Positions 1 through 7,535 of a stretch of DNA of 64,000 nucleotides are shown here, piece by piece; the stretch's first letter is position 1; every line of letters starts with the position of its first letter. The DNA comes from Neolewinella aquimaris (lineage in GTDB: Bacteria; Bacteroidota; Bacteroidia; Chitinophagales; Saprospiraceae). The stretch is from the NCBI RefSeq assembly GCF_014197245.1, contig NZ_JACIFF010000002.1:120250-184249 (forward strand), written 5' to 3'. The position numbers and the translations under genes are program-made. The notes beneath the pieces are model-generated. The model was not told where the DNA came from, searched no databases, and worked only from the letters and a program-made list of their open reading frames with translations.

Positions 1-2
1 AA

Positions 3-1310
3 CTTGCCGCCGCCGAGAAGCAGGTAGATCAGGCCATCGCCGATGGCCTGCACCATTCCGCCCCGTCCGCCCCCTCCGGCTGGGCCCTCCTCGCCGCCCG
101 CCTCGAACTCATCGGCCAGCGCCGGGAAATGGTGTTCTGTCTCAAAGTATCGGAAGCCGCCCTGCTGCTAAGCGCACTGCTCCTGTTCCTGCGGTTTGGT
201 GACCAATCCCCCACGCGGCCCCTGGCACTCGATCCGAGCCTCACCCCCGCCACCGCCTTCCCAATCAGCCAATCTGCACCATCTGCTGCCACAGCTCCTC
301 TAGCATTCCGGGAAAAGGCGCTCGGCACCACTGCCCCCACTAATAACGCATTGGCGACCGATCTTTCACGAGCACCCTCGGTGGAAATGCTTCCCCAAGG
401 ATCCCCCAGGCCGGTTCCGACCTCGCAAACAAGCAGCACCAATTACCGGACGAAGAACGGATTAAGCTCAACTGCGGCAATCGAACGGTTTTCTCATTCC
501 GCCAACGTCCTGCCGCTGAGCGTGCAACCCGCCCTGCAACTCCCGCCCCTGGTTACGGGCGAGGCCATCCGGTATTACCTGAACGTCTTTACCTCCCCCA
601 TCGACTTCAATCAGGTGGTCACCCTGGAGAATCCCTCGCTCGGTATTCAGCCACAGTCGACGCTCTCCACGGGCCATAGCTTCGGCGTTCTGGTCGACAT
701 CACTCAGGGAGACAACGCGCTACAGACCGGCCTGATTTACGGCTACCGCTCTTACGTACCGACTGAAATTCTTAGCCTCGAGAACGTACGCAATCAGCAG
801 GAGGACGCGGACCGCATCCGCTTCGGTCGCCTTACCTACAAGTCCGTTTCCATTCCCCTGAACTACGAACGTGAACTGCACACGACCGAGCGGTGGCGTT
901 TTGCCGCAGGCTTGGGTGTATCGATGAACGTCATCCTTTCCTCGGAATTCAAGCTCGGTGATGGCTTTACCATGGAAGACCTCGACCGGCAGATTCGTGA
1001 GTTCCGCGAACAGCGCCGCACCGCGGGCAACATTCCCTTCGAAGGTCGGGAACGCGGCACCAACACCATCCTCTCCCCCGAAGCCGGCTATCTGGAAGGC
1101 GGTTCCCTACTCGATAACAGTAGCCTCTACCTCAGCGGTAACTTTAGGGTCGAGCGCCTGTTGACCGATCAATGGAGCCTGTACTTCTCGCCCACCGTTA
1201 CCCGACTAATCACCGTCAGAACCGACGACGGTGGCAAGGGGCCCCTCGAAGATCGCATCCACAACACCATGCTCCGGTTGGGAACCCGCATCCGGCTAAC
1301 CGATAAATAG
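3..1310 (+). CDS. outer-membrane beta-barrel-type protein with N-terminal membrane anchor (5' partial)
   Basis: The reading frame is open from the first complete codon, so the true start lies upstream and about 435 residues are visible. The visible part begins with a short hydrophilic stretch, followed by one hydrophobic helix at about positions 162-211 (AALLLSALLLFL) and a long Pro/Ser/Thr-rich linker. The C-terminal half has the alternating aromatic/polar pattern of a small outer-membrane barrel (for example 'SLYFSPTVTRLITVR' near the end). An inner-membrane helix followed by a barrel-like domain is an arrangement I associate with Bacteroidota proteins that join an anti-sigma-like cytoplasmic part to a porin-like part; that link is inference. 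The next gene starts 57 bases downstream behind its own -7-like element, so the two may be separate units. Confidence 0.6.
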   Translation, partial: LAAAEKQVDQAIADGLHHSAPSAPSGWALLAARLELIGQRREMVFCLKVSEAALLLSALLLFLRFGDQSPTRPLALDPSLTPATAFPISQSAPSAATAPLAFREKALGTTAPTNNALATDLSRAPSVEMLPQGSPRPVPTSQTSSTNYRTKNGLSSTAAIERFSHSANVLPLSVQPALQLPPLVTGEAIRYYLNVFTSPIDFNQVVTLENPSLGIQPQSTLSTGHSFGVLVDITQGDNALQTGLIYGYRSYVPTEILSLENVRNQQEDADRIRFGRLTYKSVSIPLNYERELHTTERWRFAAGLGVSMNVILSSEFKLGDGFTMEDLDRQIREFREQRRTAGNIPFEGRERGTNTILSPEAGYLEGGSLLDNSSLYLSGNFRVERLLTDQWSLYFSPTVTRLITVRTDDGGKGPLEDRIHNTMLRLGTRIRLTDK

Positions 1311-1367
1311 CCGTTAAACTTACCTTAGCGGTTCAACCTCCCGTAGTCCCGGTCACGTTACCCGCTC

Positions 1368-2957
1368 ATGAACCGTCTTTCCGTCCTTGCGCTCGCACTG
1401 CTCTGCGCCCTTCCCGCTTTTGCCCAACGTGCCGCCCTGCCCACCACCGATGCCGAGGCACGGGCCCTTGCCGCCACCATTACCCCCACCGATCTCCGAC
1501 GTCACCTCACGGTGCTCTCCGCCGACGACATGGAAGGACGGGAAACCGGAGAGCCCGGTCAAAAAAAGGCGGCGGCCTACCTCCAATCTCAACTGGAAGA
1601 TCTGGGTTTCCCGGCCGTCGGAGAGAACGATGGGTACTATCAGACCATTAAATTCAGTCGTCAGAAATGGGAAGACGTCTCAATGGTCCTCAACGGCAAG
1701 GAATTGCGGCACCTGTGGGACTTTTACTCCGCCCCAAGTCAGAATAACAGCCGCGACCAAACCGTCATCGACGAGATCACCTTCCTGGGCTATGGCATCG
1801 ACGATGGGACCTACAGCGACTACCGCGAGCACGATCTTAGGGGAAAATCCATCCTCATTTTCTCCGGTGAACCCCGCAACGCTAAGGGTAATTTTTTGCT
1901 GACCGGAACCAAGGATCCCTCCGACTGGAGCCTGAACGATGGCCAAAAACTACGCCTGGCGCGGGAGCGCGGTGTCGAGACGGTATTCGTGATCGACCCC
2001 TCCTTCAAGCAGAACGTGCAGGAAGTACGCAAAGAAACCCTCGACGGCCGAATGCGCATGGCCGAGCAAACGGAGGCGGAGCGGCGGGAGGCAAACAGCG
2101 TCTACCTCACACCGGAGGTGACCCGGAGACTGTTGGGTGACCAATACCGGAAAGTAATCAAGGCACGCAAGAAAATAGAAAAATCCGGCAAATCGCGGCC
2201 CGTTACCGTACCCACCGACATTGTGCTCACCCAACGTAAAGAAGTCACCGAACTCATCGGTGAAAACGTACTCGGATTCCTCGAGGGAACCGACCCGGTG
2301 CTGAAGGAAGAGATACTCGTCGTTAGTGCCCATTACGACCACATCGGCCGCCGGGGCGATGCTATCTTCAATGGGGCGGACGATAACGGTTCCGGTACCA
2401 GCACCGTGCTGGAAATCGCCGAGGCCTTCGTACAGGCCAAGCGGGAGGGAAAGGGGCCCCGTAGAAGTGTTCTCTTCCTCTGGGTAAGCGGGGAAGAAAA
2501 AGGACTGCTCGGATCGGAGTACTACTCTACCCATCCGGTGTTCCCCCTGGACCAGACGATAGCGGACATCAACGTCGATATGGTGGGCCGCGTAGACGAA
2601 AAACACGCGGACAACCCCTACTATATCTACGTGATCGGAAGCGACCGCCTGAGTTCCGAGTTGCACCAGATCAACGAAACGGTCAATAAGGACTTCACGC
2701 AACTCGAACTGGACTATACCTACAATGCGGAGGACGATCCTAATCGGTACTACTACCGTTCCGACCACTACAACTTCGCCCGTAATGGCATTCCGAGCAT
2801 CTTCTTCTTCAACGGAAGCCACGCCGACTACCACCGCGACACGGACACGATTGAGAAGATCGATTTCGAGAAGATGGCGCGCATCGGCCACCTGGTGTTC
2901 TTCAATGCCTGGCAACTAGCCAATCAGGATAAGCGAATCGAAGTTGACGTCAAGTAA
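1368..2957 (+). CDS. M28-family zinc peptidase, secreted
   Basis: 529 residues with a clear signal peptide (residues 1-20, ending in AFA-Q). The C-terminal half has the M28 co-catalytic zinc set: His322 in 'SAHYDHIG', Asp338 in 'GADDNGSG', the Glu376-Glu377 pair in 'VSGEEKGLLGSEYY', Asp in 'NVDMVGR', and the final His in 'GSHADYHRDTDT'. The order and spacing are typical of aminopeptidase/glutamate carboxypeptidase-like M28 enzymes. The roughly 200 residues between signal peptide and catalytic domain probably include a PA-like insertion. It is predicted to act in the periplasm or outside the cell on peptides. A TACCTTAG sequence at 1321-1328, close to the Bacteroidota -7 consensus, precedes it by about 40 bases. 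The exact substrate cannot be read from the sequence. Confidence 0.88.
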   Translation: MNRLSVLALALLCALPAFAQRAALPTTDAEARALAATITPTDLRRHLTVLSADDMEGRETGEPGQKKAAAYLQSQLEDLGFPAVGENDGYYQTIKFSRQKWEDVSMVLNGKELRHLWDFYSAPSQNNSRDQTVIDEITFLGYGIDDGTYSDYREHDLRGKSILIFSGEPRNAKGNFLLTGTKDPSDWSLNDGQKLRLARERGVETVFVIDPSFKQNVQEVRKETLDGRMRMAEQTEAERREANSVYLTPEVTRRLLGDQYRKVIKARKKIEKSGKSRPVTVPTDIVLTQRKEVTELIGENVLGFLEGTDPVLKEEILVVSAHYDHIGRRGDAIFNGADDNGSGTSTVLEIAEAFVQAKREGKGPRRSVLFLWVSGEEKGLLGSEYYSTHPVFPLDQTIADINVDMVGRVDEKHADNPYYIYVIGSDRLSSELHQINETVNKDFTQLELDYTYNAEDDPNRYYYRSDHYNFARNGIPSIFFFNGSHADYHRDTDTIEKIDFEKMARIGHLVFFNAWQLANQDKRIEVDVK

Positions 2958-2968
2958 TCGGGCTACCG

Positions 2969-4267
2969 CTAGAAACCGAAGATCGAGCTGCCGGGATTGA
3001 CCTCGGTCTGCTGGTTGTAGTACATGGCCGCCGCCACGAACGAAAGCACCGCGATGATGATCCCGAATAGAAATACGTTATAACAAATCCTGAGGTAGGT
3101 GTACTTCTTTGCCAACACCACGCCCAGGTAGTAGATGTCGCGGGTCATGGTGGAATACAGGAAATCCTCGTCGCGAATCATCTCCATCATTCCGTAGTGG
3201 AAATCAGCGAGCTTCATGTTATAGAAGTTGCCAAAAAACAACAGGTTGCTCCGTTTGGTCTCGATGTCCTCCAGACTCACCTCACCCTCGGTCACCTTTG
3301 GGCGGGTGGCCTGAATAGCGTAGAACAGTGACACCAGGCACACCCCTACCAGGATAATCGTCGGCGCGGTAAGGTGGGGATTCGAATCAAGCTTGGGAAA
3401 CAAATTGGCCGCCGAGATACTCAGGATGATCGCATTGACCGAGAGCATAATGTTTGCCTTGTTATCGGCAATGCTGCTGAGGTTGACGTGGGTACGGTAA
3501 GTGGCCCGAAACATCGTCTCCACTCCCCTACCCGGCCGCAGGTCCTTTGCCTTGCCTGCCTTGCCCGCCGTGTCGTCCTTGCGTTTCTTGAACTGCTTCT
3601 TTTTTGTTTTTGCCCGCTCGAGTTCCTCGAGCGTAGTGGGGGTCTGATCGGGATAGAGTGCTTTTTTACGTTTGTAAAGTTGCCTGACGTGCTTCTCCTT
3701 TCGCTCACCGAAGAGCTCCCGGGCGGCCTCCGTATGGTATTCGTGATCGACCATAAAGGCAAGTTCAAAATCGATCCACTCCTGGTCCGACATGACCGCA
3801 TTGCGGGTTAGGGCGAATTCCTGACGTACCCGTCCGCAACGGTCCCAGTAGCTGGCCTCTCCCAGGTGACTTAGGTCGGCGTCAGCTACGATCTCCTCCA
3901 GAAAGGTATTCGGCTGTTGGGGGATGCGGGTAGCCATGATAGCTCCACGGATGTCCGTGATGAGTGCCTCGTCGTCCACGCCCTTCTCGCGCAAGAAGGC
4001 TTCGGCGTTCTCGGCACTGCGCACCTCATGGTCCGGCCACCCCTGAGCGTAGCCGGTATCGTGAAACCAGGCGGCGATGCGAATGACCGTTAACTCCCGC
4101 GGCGTCAGTTCGTAAAAGGTAGCCAGCTCTCCGGCGGCCTCCACTACGGCACAGGTGTGCTGAAAGTTGTGGTACACGAACTTTGGATCAATCTTCTCCT
4201 TGATGTATCGCTCAACGTGGGCTTTCACCTGGGGAAGCAAATCGGCCGGTATGATCACTGTGTCCAT
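2969..4267 (-). CDS. HD-domain phosphohydrolase fused to a Pycsar-effector-type (PycTM, DUF5706-like) membrane domain
   Basis: I place the start at the ATG at 4267 (432 aa), because residues upstream of it look like intergenic sequence. The N-terminal part (about 30-200) is an HD domain with metal ligands His37 in 'VYHNFQHT', His69-Asp70 in 'AAWFHDTGY', and Asp131 in 'VADADLSHLG'. A Lys-rich linker (about 215-245) leads to a C-terminal domain. That domain has the 'LSSIADNKANIMLSVNAI' signature and hydrophobic helices at about 275-290, 300-320 and 395-420, matching the family named after the membrane effector of Pycsar anti-phage systems. HD domains hydrolyse phosphoesters, including nucleotides. 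A plausible reading is a membrane protein that degrades or senses a nucleotide signal. No pyrimidine cyclase gene is in the window. It diverges from the DUF1232 gene at 4374. Confidence 0.75.
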   Translation of the reverse strand: MDTVIIPADLLPQVKAHVERYIKEKIDPKFVYHNFQHTCAVVEAAGELATFYELTPRELTVIRIAAWFHDTGYAQGWPDHEVRSAENAEAFLREKGVDDEALITDIRGAIMATRIPQQPNTFLEEIVADADLSHLGEASYWDRCGRVRQEFALTRNAVMSDQEWIDFELAFMVDHEYHTEAARELFGERKEKHVRQLYKRKKALYPDQTPTTLEELERAKTKKKQFKKRKDDTAGKAGKAKDLRPGRGVETMFRATYRTHVNLSSIADNKANIMLSVNAIILSISAANLFPKLDSNPHLTAPTIILVGVCLVSLFYAIQATRPKVTEGEVSLEDIETKRSNLLFFGNFYNMKLADFHYGMMEMIRDEDFLYSTMTRDIYYLGVVLAKKYTYLRICYNVFLFGIIIAVLSFVAAAMYYNQQTEVNPGSSIFGF

Positions 4268-4373
4268 GCTGTAAATATAATCACCCGCCCCCCCGCTCCG
4301 TGCGCCGCTCGGCGGAAGAAGCGATAACCCCAATGCGGTCTCGTGCGTTTCTGTATAAAATCACGGTATTCCC

Positions 4374-4784
4374 ATGAATCTCCTACCCTACCGTCGCTTT
4401 TTTAGTCCCGGACGTTTCTGGGCAAAACTGGCCGGATTCGCCAGAACGGCCGGTACCAAGACCGTCTATACGGCCCTGCTGCTGTACTACGCTTACGAAC
4501 GGGACGATACGCCAGGCTGGGCAAAAAAGACCGTACTGGGCGCGCTCGGCTACCTGGTGATGCCCCTCGATGCGGTGCCCGACCTTACCCCGATCCTGGG
4601 TTATACGGACGATGTCGCGGTACTCGGTGCCGGTCTGATCACGGTGGCCGCCTACATCAACAAGGACGTCCGCAGCAAAGCCCGGAACAAGTTGCACAAG
4701 TGGCTGCCCAATCCTAGTGAAGCCGACATTCGCGACGTCGAGTCCCGTCTGGGAGATCCGCCCGACAGTGATCCGATTCAGTAA
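4374..4784 (+). CDS. YkvA-family (DUF1232) membrane protein
   Basis: 136 residues. The core 'YLVMPLDAVPDLTPILGYTDD' region (about 62-82) is the DUF1232/YkvA signature, a short hydrophobic segment with the conserved P-x-D-x-x-P-D pattern, followed by a second hydrophobic stretch (VAVLGAGLITVAAYI) and a basic tail. The molecular role of this family is not established. It is the first gene of a probable three-gene set (4374-6414), all on the plus strand with short gaps, and it diverges from the HD-PycTM gene with 106 bases between start codons. A second promoter-like element lies between it and the next gene, so cotranscription is likely but not certain. Confidence 0.85.
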   Translation: MNLLPYRRFFSPGRFWAKLAGFARTAGTKTVYTALLLYYAYERDDTPGWAKKTVLGALGYLVMPLDAVPDLTPILGYTDDVAVLGAGLITVAAYINKDVRSKARNKLHKWLPNPSEADIRDVESRLGDPPDSDPIQ

Positions 4785-4812
4785 GTGGGCTTCCCCCCAA
4801 ATTCGGGCTGCT

Positions 4813-4820
4813 TACATTTG
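4813..4820 (+). promoter_or_regulatory. -7 promoter element TACATTTG
   Basis: An exact match to the Bacteroidota sigma-A -7 consensus TAnnTTTG, 23 bases before the ATG at 4844. A start site about 6 bases downstream would give a leader of roughly 18 nt. No clear -33 TTG is seen at the usual distance. Confidence 0.6.
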
Positions 4821-4843
4821 TCACCTGCATAAACTCCCCCCCA

Positions 4844-5365
4844 ATGTCCGGCACCAATAACCGATTCGCCAACGCCCTGATGAAAGCCCTGGAGAAAAGA
4901 AACCTCGAAGGCTTTGACTACTTAGAATTCAAACAGTCGGTGGGCCGCCTGACCGATATCGGCATGGACCTGGATACCGCCATAAACTCCGCCTTCATCA
5001 CGGGCTCGAGCGTTGGCCTGACGAAGGAGAAGCTCATCAAAACGGCCGGGTACTACGCCGAAGTACTCCAGGACGAGAAGGCGCAGTTTATGCGTAGCCT
5101 GGAGAAACACCTGGTCGACAATGTGGAGGGAAAAGCCAAGCAGACCGGCGAACTGAAGAAAAAGATTGCCAATTGGGAAACCAAGATCGAGCAACTCCGG
5201 CAACAGGTCGAGGCGGCCCGCCAGCAGATCGACGCGGCAGACGCCCAGATCCAGGCCGCCCGCACCAAAGCGGAGGAAAACCAGAAAGGATTCGAAGAGG
5301 CCCTGGAAGTCATCACCACCACCATCAACCAGGACCTGGACAACATTCGTCGCGTAATCTCTTAA
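4844..5365 (+). CDS. coiled-coil cytoplasmic protein of unknown function
   Basis: 173 residues with no signal peptide and no membrane segment. The first 85 residues look like a compact helical domain ('LEKRNLEGFDYLEFKQSVGRL'). The rest, from about 90 to 165, is a strong coiled coil rich in Glu, Lys, Gln and Ala with a heptad pattern (IEQLRQQVEAARQQIDAADAQ). I do not recognise a named family. It ends 11 bases before the two-TM coiled-coil gene at 5377, and both proteins are long helical rods, so I infer that they form a complex. The tail contains a short Thr run before the final helix. Confidence 0.8.
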   Translation: MSGTNNRFANALMKALEKRNLEGFDYLEFKQSVGRLTDIGMDLDTAINSAFITGSSVGLTKEKLIKTAGYYAEVLQDEKAQFMRSLEKHLVDNVEGKAKQTGELKKKIANWETKIEQLRQQVEAARQQIDAADAQIQAARTKAEENQKGFEEALEVITTTINQDLDNIRRVIS

Positions 5366-5376
5366 CCCCCTCTCCG

Positions 5377-6414
5377 ATGACTCCACCGGCTCCCAATAAG
5401 AAATCCTTCTGGCAACGTCCGGAAGGGGTAACGGGTCTGATCTTCCTCGTTGCGCTTCTAGCCGGTGCCGGCTTGTTGATCACGACCTTCTCGGGTGTTA
5501 TCCTTCCCTTCCTCTCGACGACCATCGGAATCGTCGTCGCCGGCATCGTACTTCTTTCGGTGGTATTCGCCATCGCCGATCCGCGCACCCGCACGCTACT
5601 GGGCTATATGTACAAAAGCGCCATGCGTAAGGTGACCGGACTCTTCGTCAACATCGACCCCATCGGCATTCTAAAGTCCTACGTCGAGGAACTCGAGCGC
5701 AACCTCCAGGAAATGCGAAAGCAGATCGGCAAGATCCGCGGACAAATGCGTCACCTGACCAGCCTCATGGAAACCAACGAGACGGAGGTCAAAAAGCAAC
5801 TTAAACTGGCCGCCCTCGCCAAGGAGAAGGGGAAGAACCAGCAAATGATCCTCAGCAGCCGCCGGGCCGCCCGCCTGCGGGAGAGCAACCAGAAGTACCA
5901 GGTCTTGCTGACCAAAATGGAGGTGCTCAACCGGGTGCTCAACCGCATGCACCAGAACAGCGAAGTGCTGCTGGAAGATACCCGCGATCAGGTAGACCTG
6001 CGCATCCAGGAACGCAAGGCCATCCGGGCCAGCCACGGTGCCATGACCTCCGCCATGAGCGTCATCAACGGTGACCCCGATCAGCGCGCCATGTTCGACC
6101 AGGCCATGGAGGCCATCGCGGAAGACGTAGCCAACAAGGTCGGAGAAATGGAACGCATGATGGAACTGAGCAACGACTTCATGGCCAGCGTTGACCTGCA
6201 GAACGGTGTGTTTGCGGACGAGGGTCTGCGCATGCTCGAAGAATGGGAGCAAAAGAGCGAGCTACTCCTCAGTGAAGGCCATATTCAGTTCGACCTCAAC
6301 GATGCCCCCACCGCCCGCAGTGAGGAAAAACTTGACCTCGACGAGCTTGCCCGCAAGCGCCCGGATCCCCAAAAGAGGACCGATAACACCGGATACGACC
6401 AGTTTTTTAACTGA
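5377..6414 (+). CDS. two-TM membrane protein with long PspA-like coiled coil, unknown function
   Basis: I chose the ATG at 5377 (345 aa). The frame extends further upstream, but only through the out-of-frame shadow of the preceding gene. Two adjacent hydrophobic helices occupy about residues 18-44 and 46-67, followed by a basic segment. A long coiled coil runs from about 90 to 215 ('YVEELERNLQEMRKQIGKIRGQM'), then a helical region and an acidic, Asp/Glu-rich tail ending in 'TGYDQFFN'. The layout recalls PspA/IM30-type membrane-associated coiled coils, but with real membrane anchors and no PspA signature that I can identify. It closes the DUF1232 / coiled-coil / TM-coiled-coil set, and a role in membrane integrity is inference only. 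Confidence 0.8.
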   Translation: MTPPAPNKKSFWQRPEGVTGLIFLVALLAGAGLLITTFSGVILPFLSTTIGIVVAGIVLLSVVFAIADPRTRTLLGYMYKSAMRKVTGLFVNIDPIGILKSYVEELERNLQEMRKQIGKIRGQMRHLTSLMETNETEVKKQLKLAALAKEKGKNQQMILSSRRAARLRESNQKYQVLLTKMEVLNRVLNRMHQNSEVLLEDTRDQVDLRIQERKAIRASHGAMTSAMSVINGDPDQRAMFDQAMEAIAEDVANKVGEMERMMELSNDFMASVDLQNGVFADEGLRMLEEWEQKSELLLSEGHIQFDLNDAPTARSEEKLDLDELARKRPDPQKRTDNTGYDQFFN

Positions 6415-6421
6415 TCCGTCC

Positions 6422-7468
6422 CTACCAACCTGCCCCAAACTCATCGACCAGTACGTTATCGTAAGCGTCGGCGTGCTCAAACAATCGTTCGAATCGGGGC
6501 AGTGCAGTCTCCACGGTCAGGTAACGATCGTAAATAAGCAGCGACAGGATGATATCCTTGCCGTAAGTCGAAAATGTAAGCTGGTGGAGCCGCGCATTTT
6601 CCCGCAGTAGGTAGGCGAACAATTCCGGTCCGGCCCCCTCGGGTATTTTACACAGGTAGGCGTCGCCGGTGACCAGCCCGCTGTCCTCGTGGTAAGCCAG
6701 TTGGATCGTAGCACTTCCCCGGCGGATGTTCCACAAGTTAGGCCCCCGGCGGGCCAGCCGTGGATCGTGTCCTCCGGCAGTAATAATTTCTTCAATCGTC
6801 GCATTCACGCCCGTCGGCTCCGGATCATCCACCATCGACGGCAGGGTTAGCCCCATACCACACCCCGGACAGAATCCCCGCGGATTGCGCTCGGTTTCGA
6901 AGGTCACCGCCCGGCAGTCGAAGCAGCGGGCCGCCGTCATTCCGCCCCCACTCTCAAAGGCTTCCACCACTTCCCTGAGGGTCTCGGCGGGCAGCGTCAT
7001 CGTTTTCGTGCCGTCCTCGGGCAGATCCATCATGTTGATCCCGAGCAGCTCTCCGCCGGGGGTGAACAAGGGTCCCCCGCCGTAGGTGAGCTCCCGCCGG
7101 GCGTCGTGCACGAGGTAGTTGATTCCATTGTAGTCGCGGTCCGTTTCCATCACTCCCCCTTCCAACTGTACCAGCTCCCCGCCAAAGTGCTGTCCGAAGG
7201 ACACCACCTCATCCCCCACCTGTGCCGGACCGCCGAGCACCAGGGCCGGCAGGTCGGAGGGCCGGTCGATCCGAAGAAAGGCCAGATCGTAGTATGCGTC
7301 GAGGTAGACCACGTGGGCCAACTGCTCCTCGACGTCGGGTGAACCCACCACCACCGAGGCATTGTCCCGAACCACGTGTTCGTTGGTAACGATGATCCCA
7401 CGGTGCGGCAGGTAGGTGCCGGTACCGGTACTGTAGGGCGTGGCGACCTGAATAACGTAGCGATGCAT
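6422..7468 (-). CDS. trypsin-fold (S1/HtrA-like) protein lacking the catalytic Ser, with zinc ribbon and C-terminal YbjN-like domain
   Basis: I chose the ATG at 7468 (348 aa), which places the first beta strand 'YVIQVATPYSTGTGTYL' at the N-terminus; the longer frame adds 19 residues of likely leader. The protease fold keeps His31 in 'VTNEHVV' and Asp61 in 'AYYDLAFL'. The usual GNSGGPL is replaced by 'TYGGGPL', with Gly130 in the nucleophile position; I checked the codons. A four-Cys zinc ribbon follows (CFDC...CPGCG, about 201-222). The last 110 residues resemble a YbjN/type III secretion chaperone-like alpha/beta domain ('TIQLAYHEDSGLVTGDAYL'). There is no signal peptide, so it is cytoplasmic. 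It is probably a non-proteolytic binding or scaffold protein. It ends convergently with the coiled-coil set and diverges from the MutS-like gene. Confidence 0.75.
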   Translation of the reverse strand: MHRYVIQVATPYSTGTGTYLPHRGIIVTNEHVVRDNASVVVGSPDVEEQLAHVVYLDAYYDLAFLRIDRPSDLPALVLGGPAQVGDEVVSFGQHFGGELVQLEGGVMETDRDYNGINYLVHDARRELTYGGGPLFTPGGELLGINMMDLPEDGTKTMTLPAETLREVVEAFESGGGMTAARCFDCRAVTFETERNPRGFCPGCGMGLTLPSMVDDPEPTGVNATIEEIITAGGHDPRLARRGPNLWNIRRGSATIQLAYHEDSGLVTGDAYLCKIPEGAGPELFAYLLRENARLHQLTFSTYGKDIILSLLIYDRYLTVETALPRFERLFEHADAYDNVLVDEFGAGW

Positions 7469-7522
7469 CACGGAGCTGGTTAGTGAATTCGAAGGTACGG
7501 CGTACATCAGCGGCATCCTTCG

Positions 7523-7530
7523 CATATTTG
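7523..7530 (+). promoter_or_regulatory. -7 promoter element CATATTTG
   Basis: Seven of eight bases match TAnnTTTG. It ends 5 bases before the GTG at 7536. A transcript starting about 6 bases downstream would begin at or next to that GTG, which favours 7536 over the alternative GTG at 7530 and suggests a leaderless message. Confidence 0.5.
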
Positions 7531-7535
7531 TGCCC

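Noticed and set aside
5173-5376. Upstream extension of the two-TM coiled-coil gene, including a run of His
   Set aside because: It lies inside the preceding coiled-coil gene in another frame and has no conserved look; the ATG at 5377 fits the usual short spacing.
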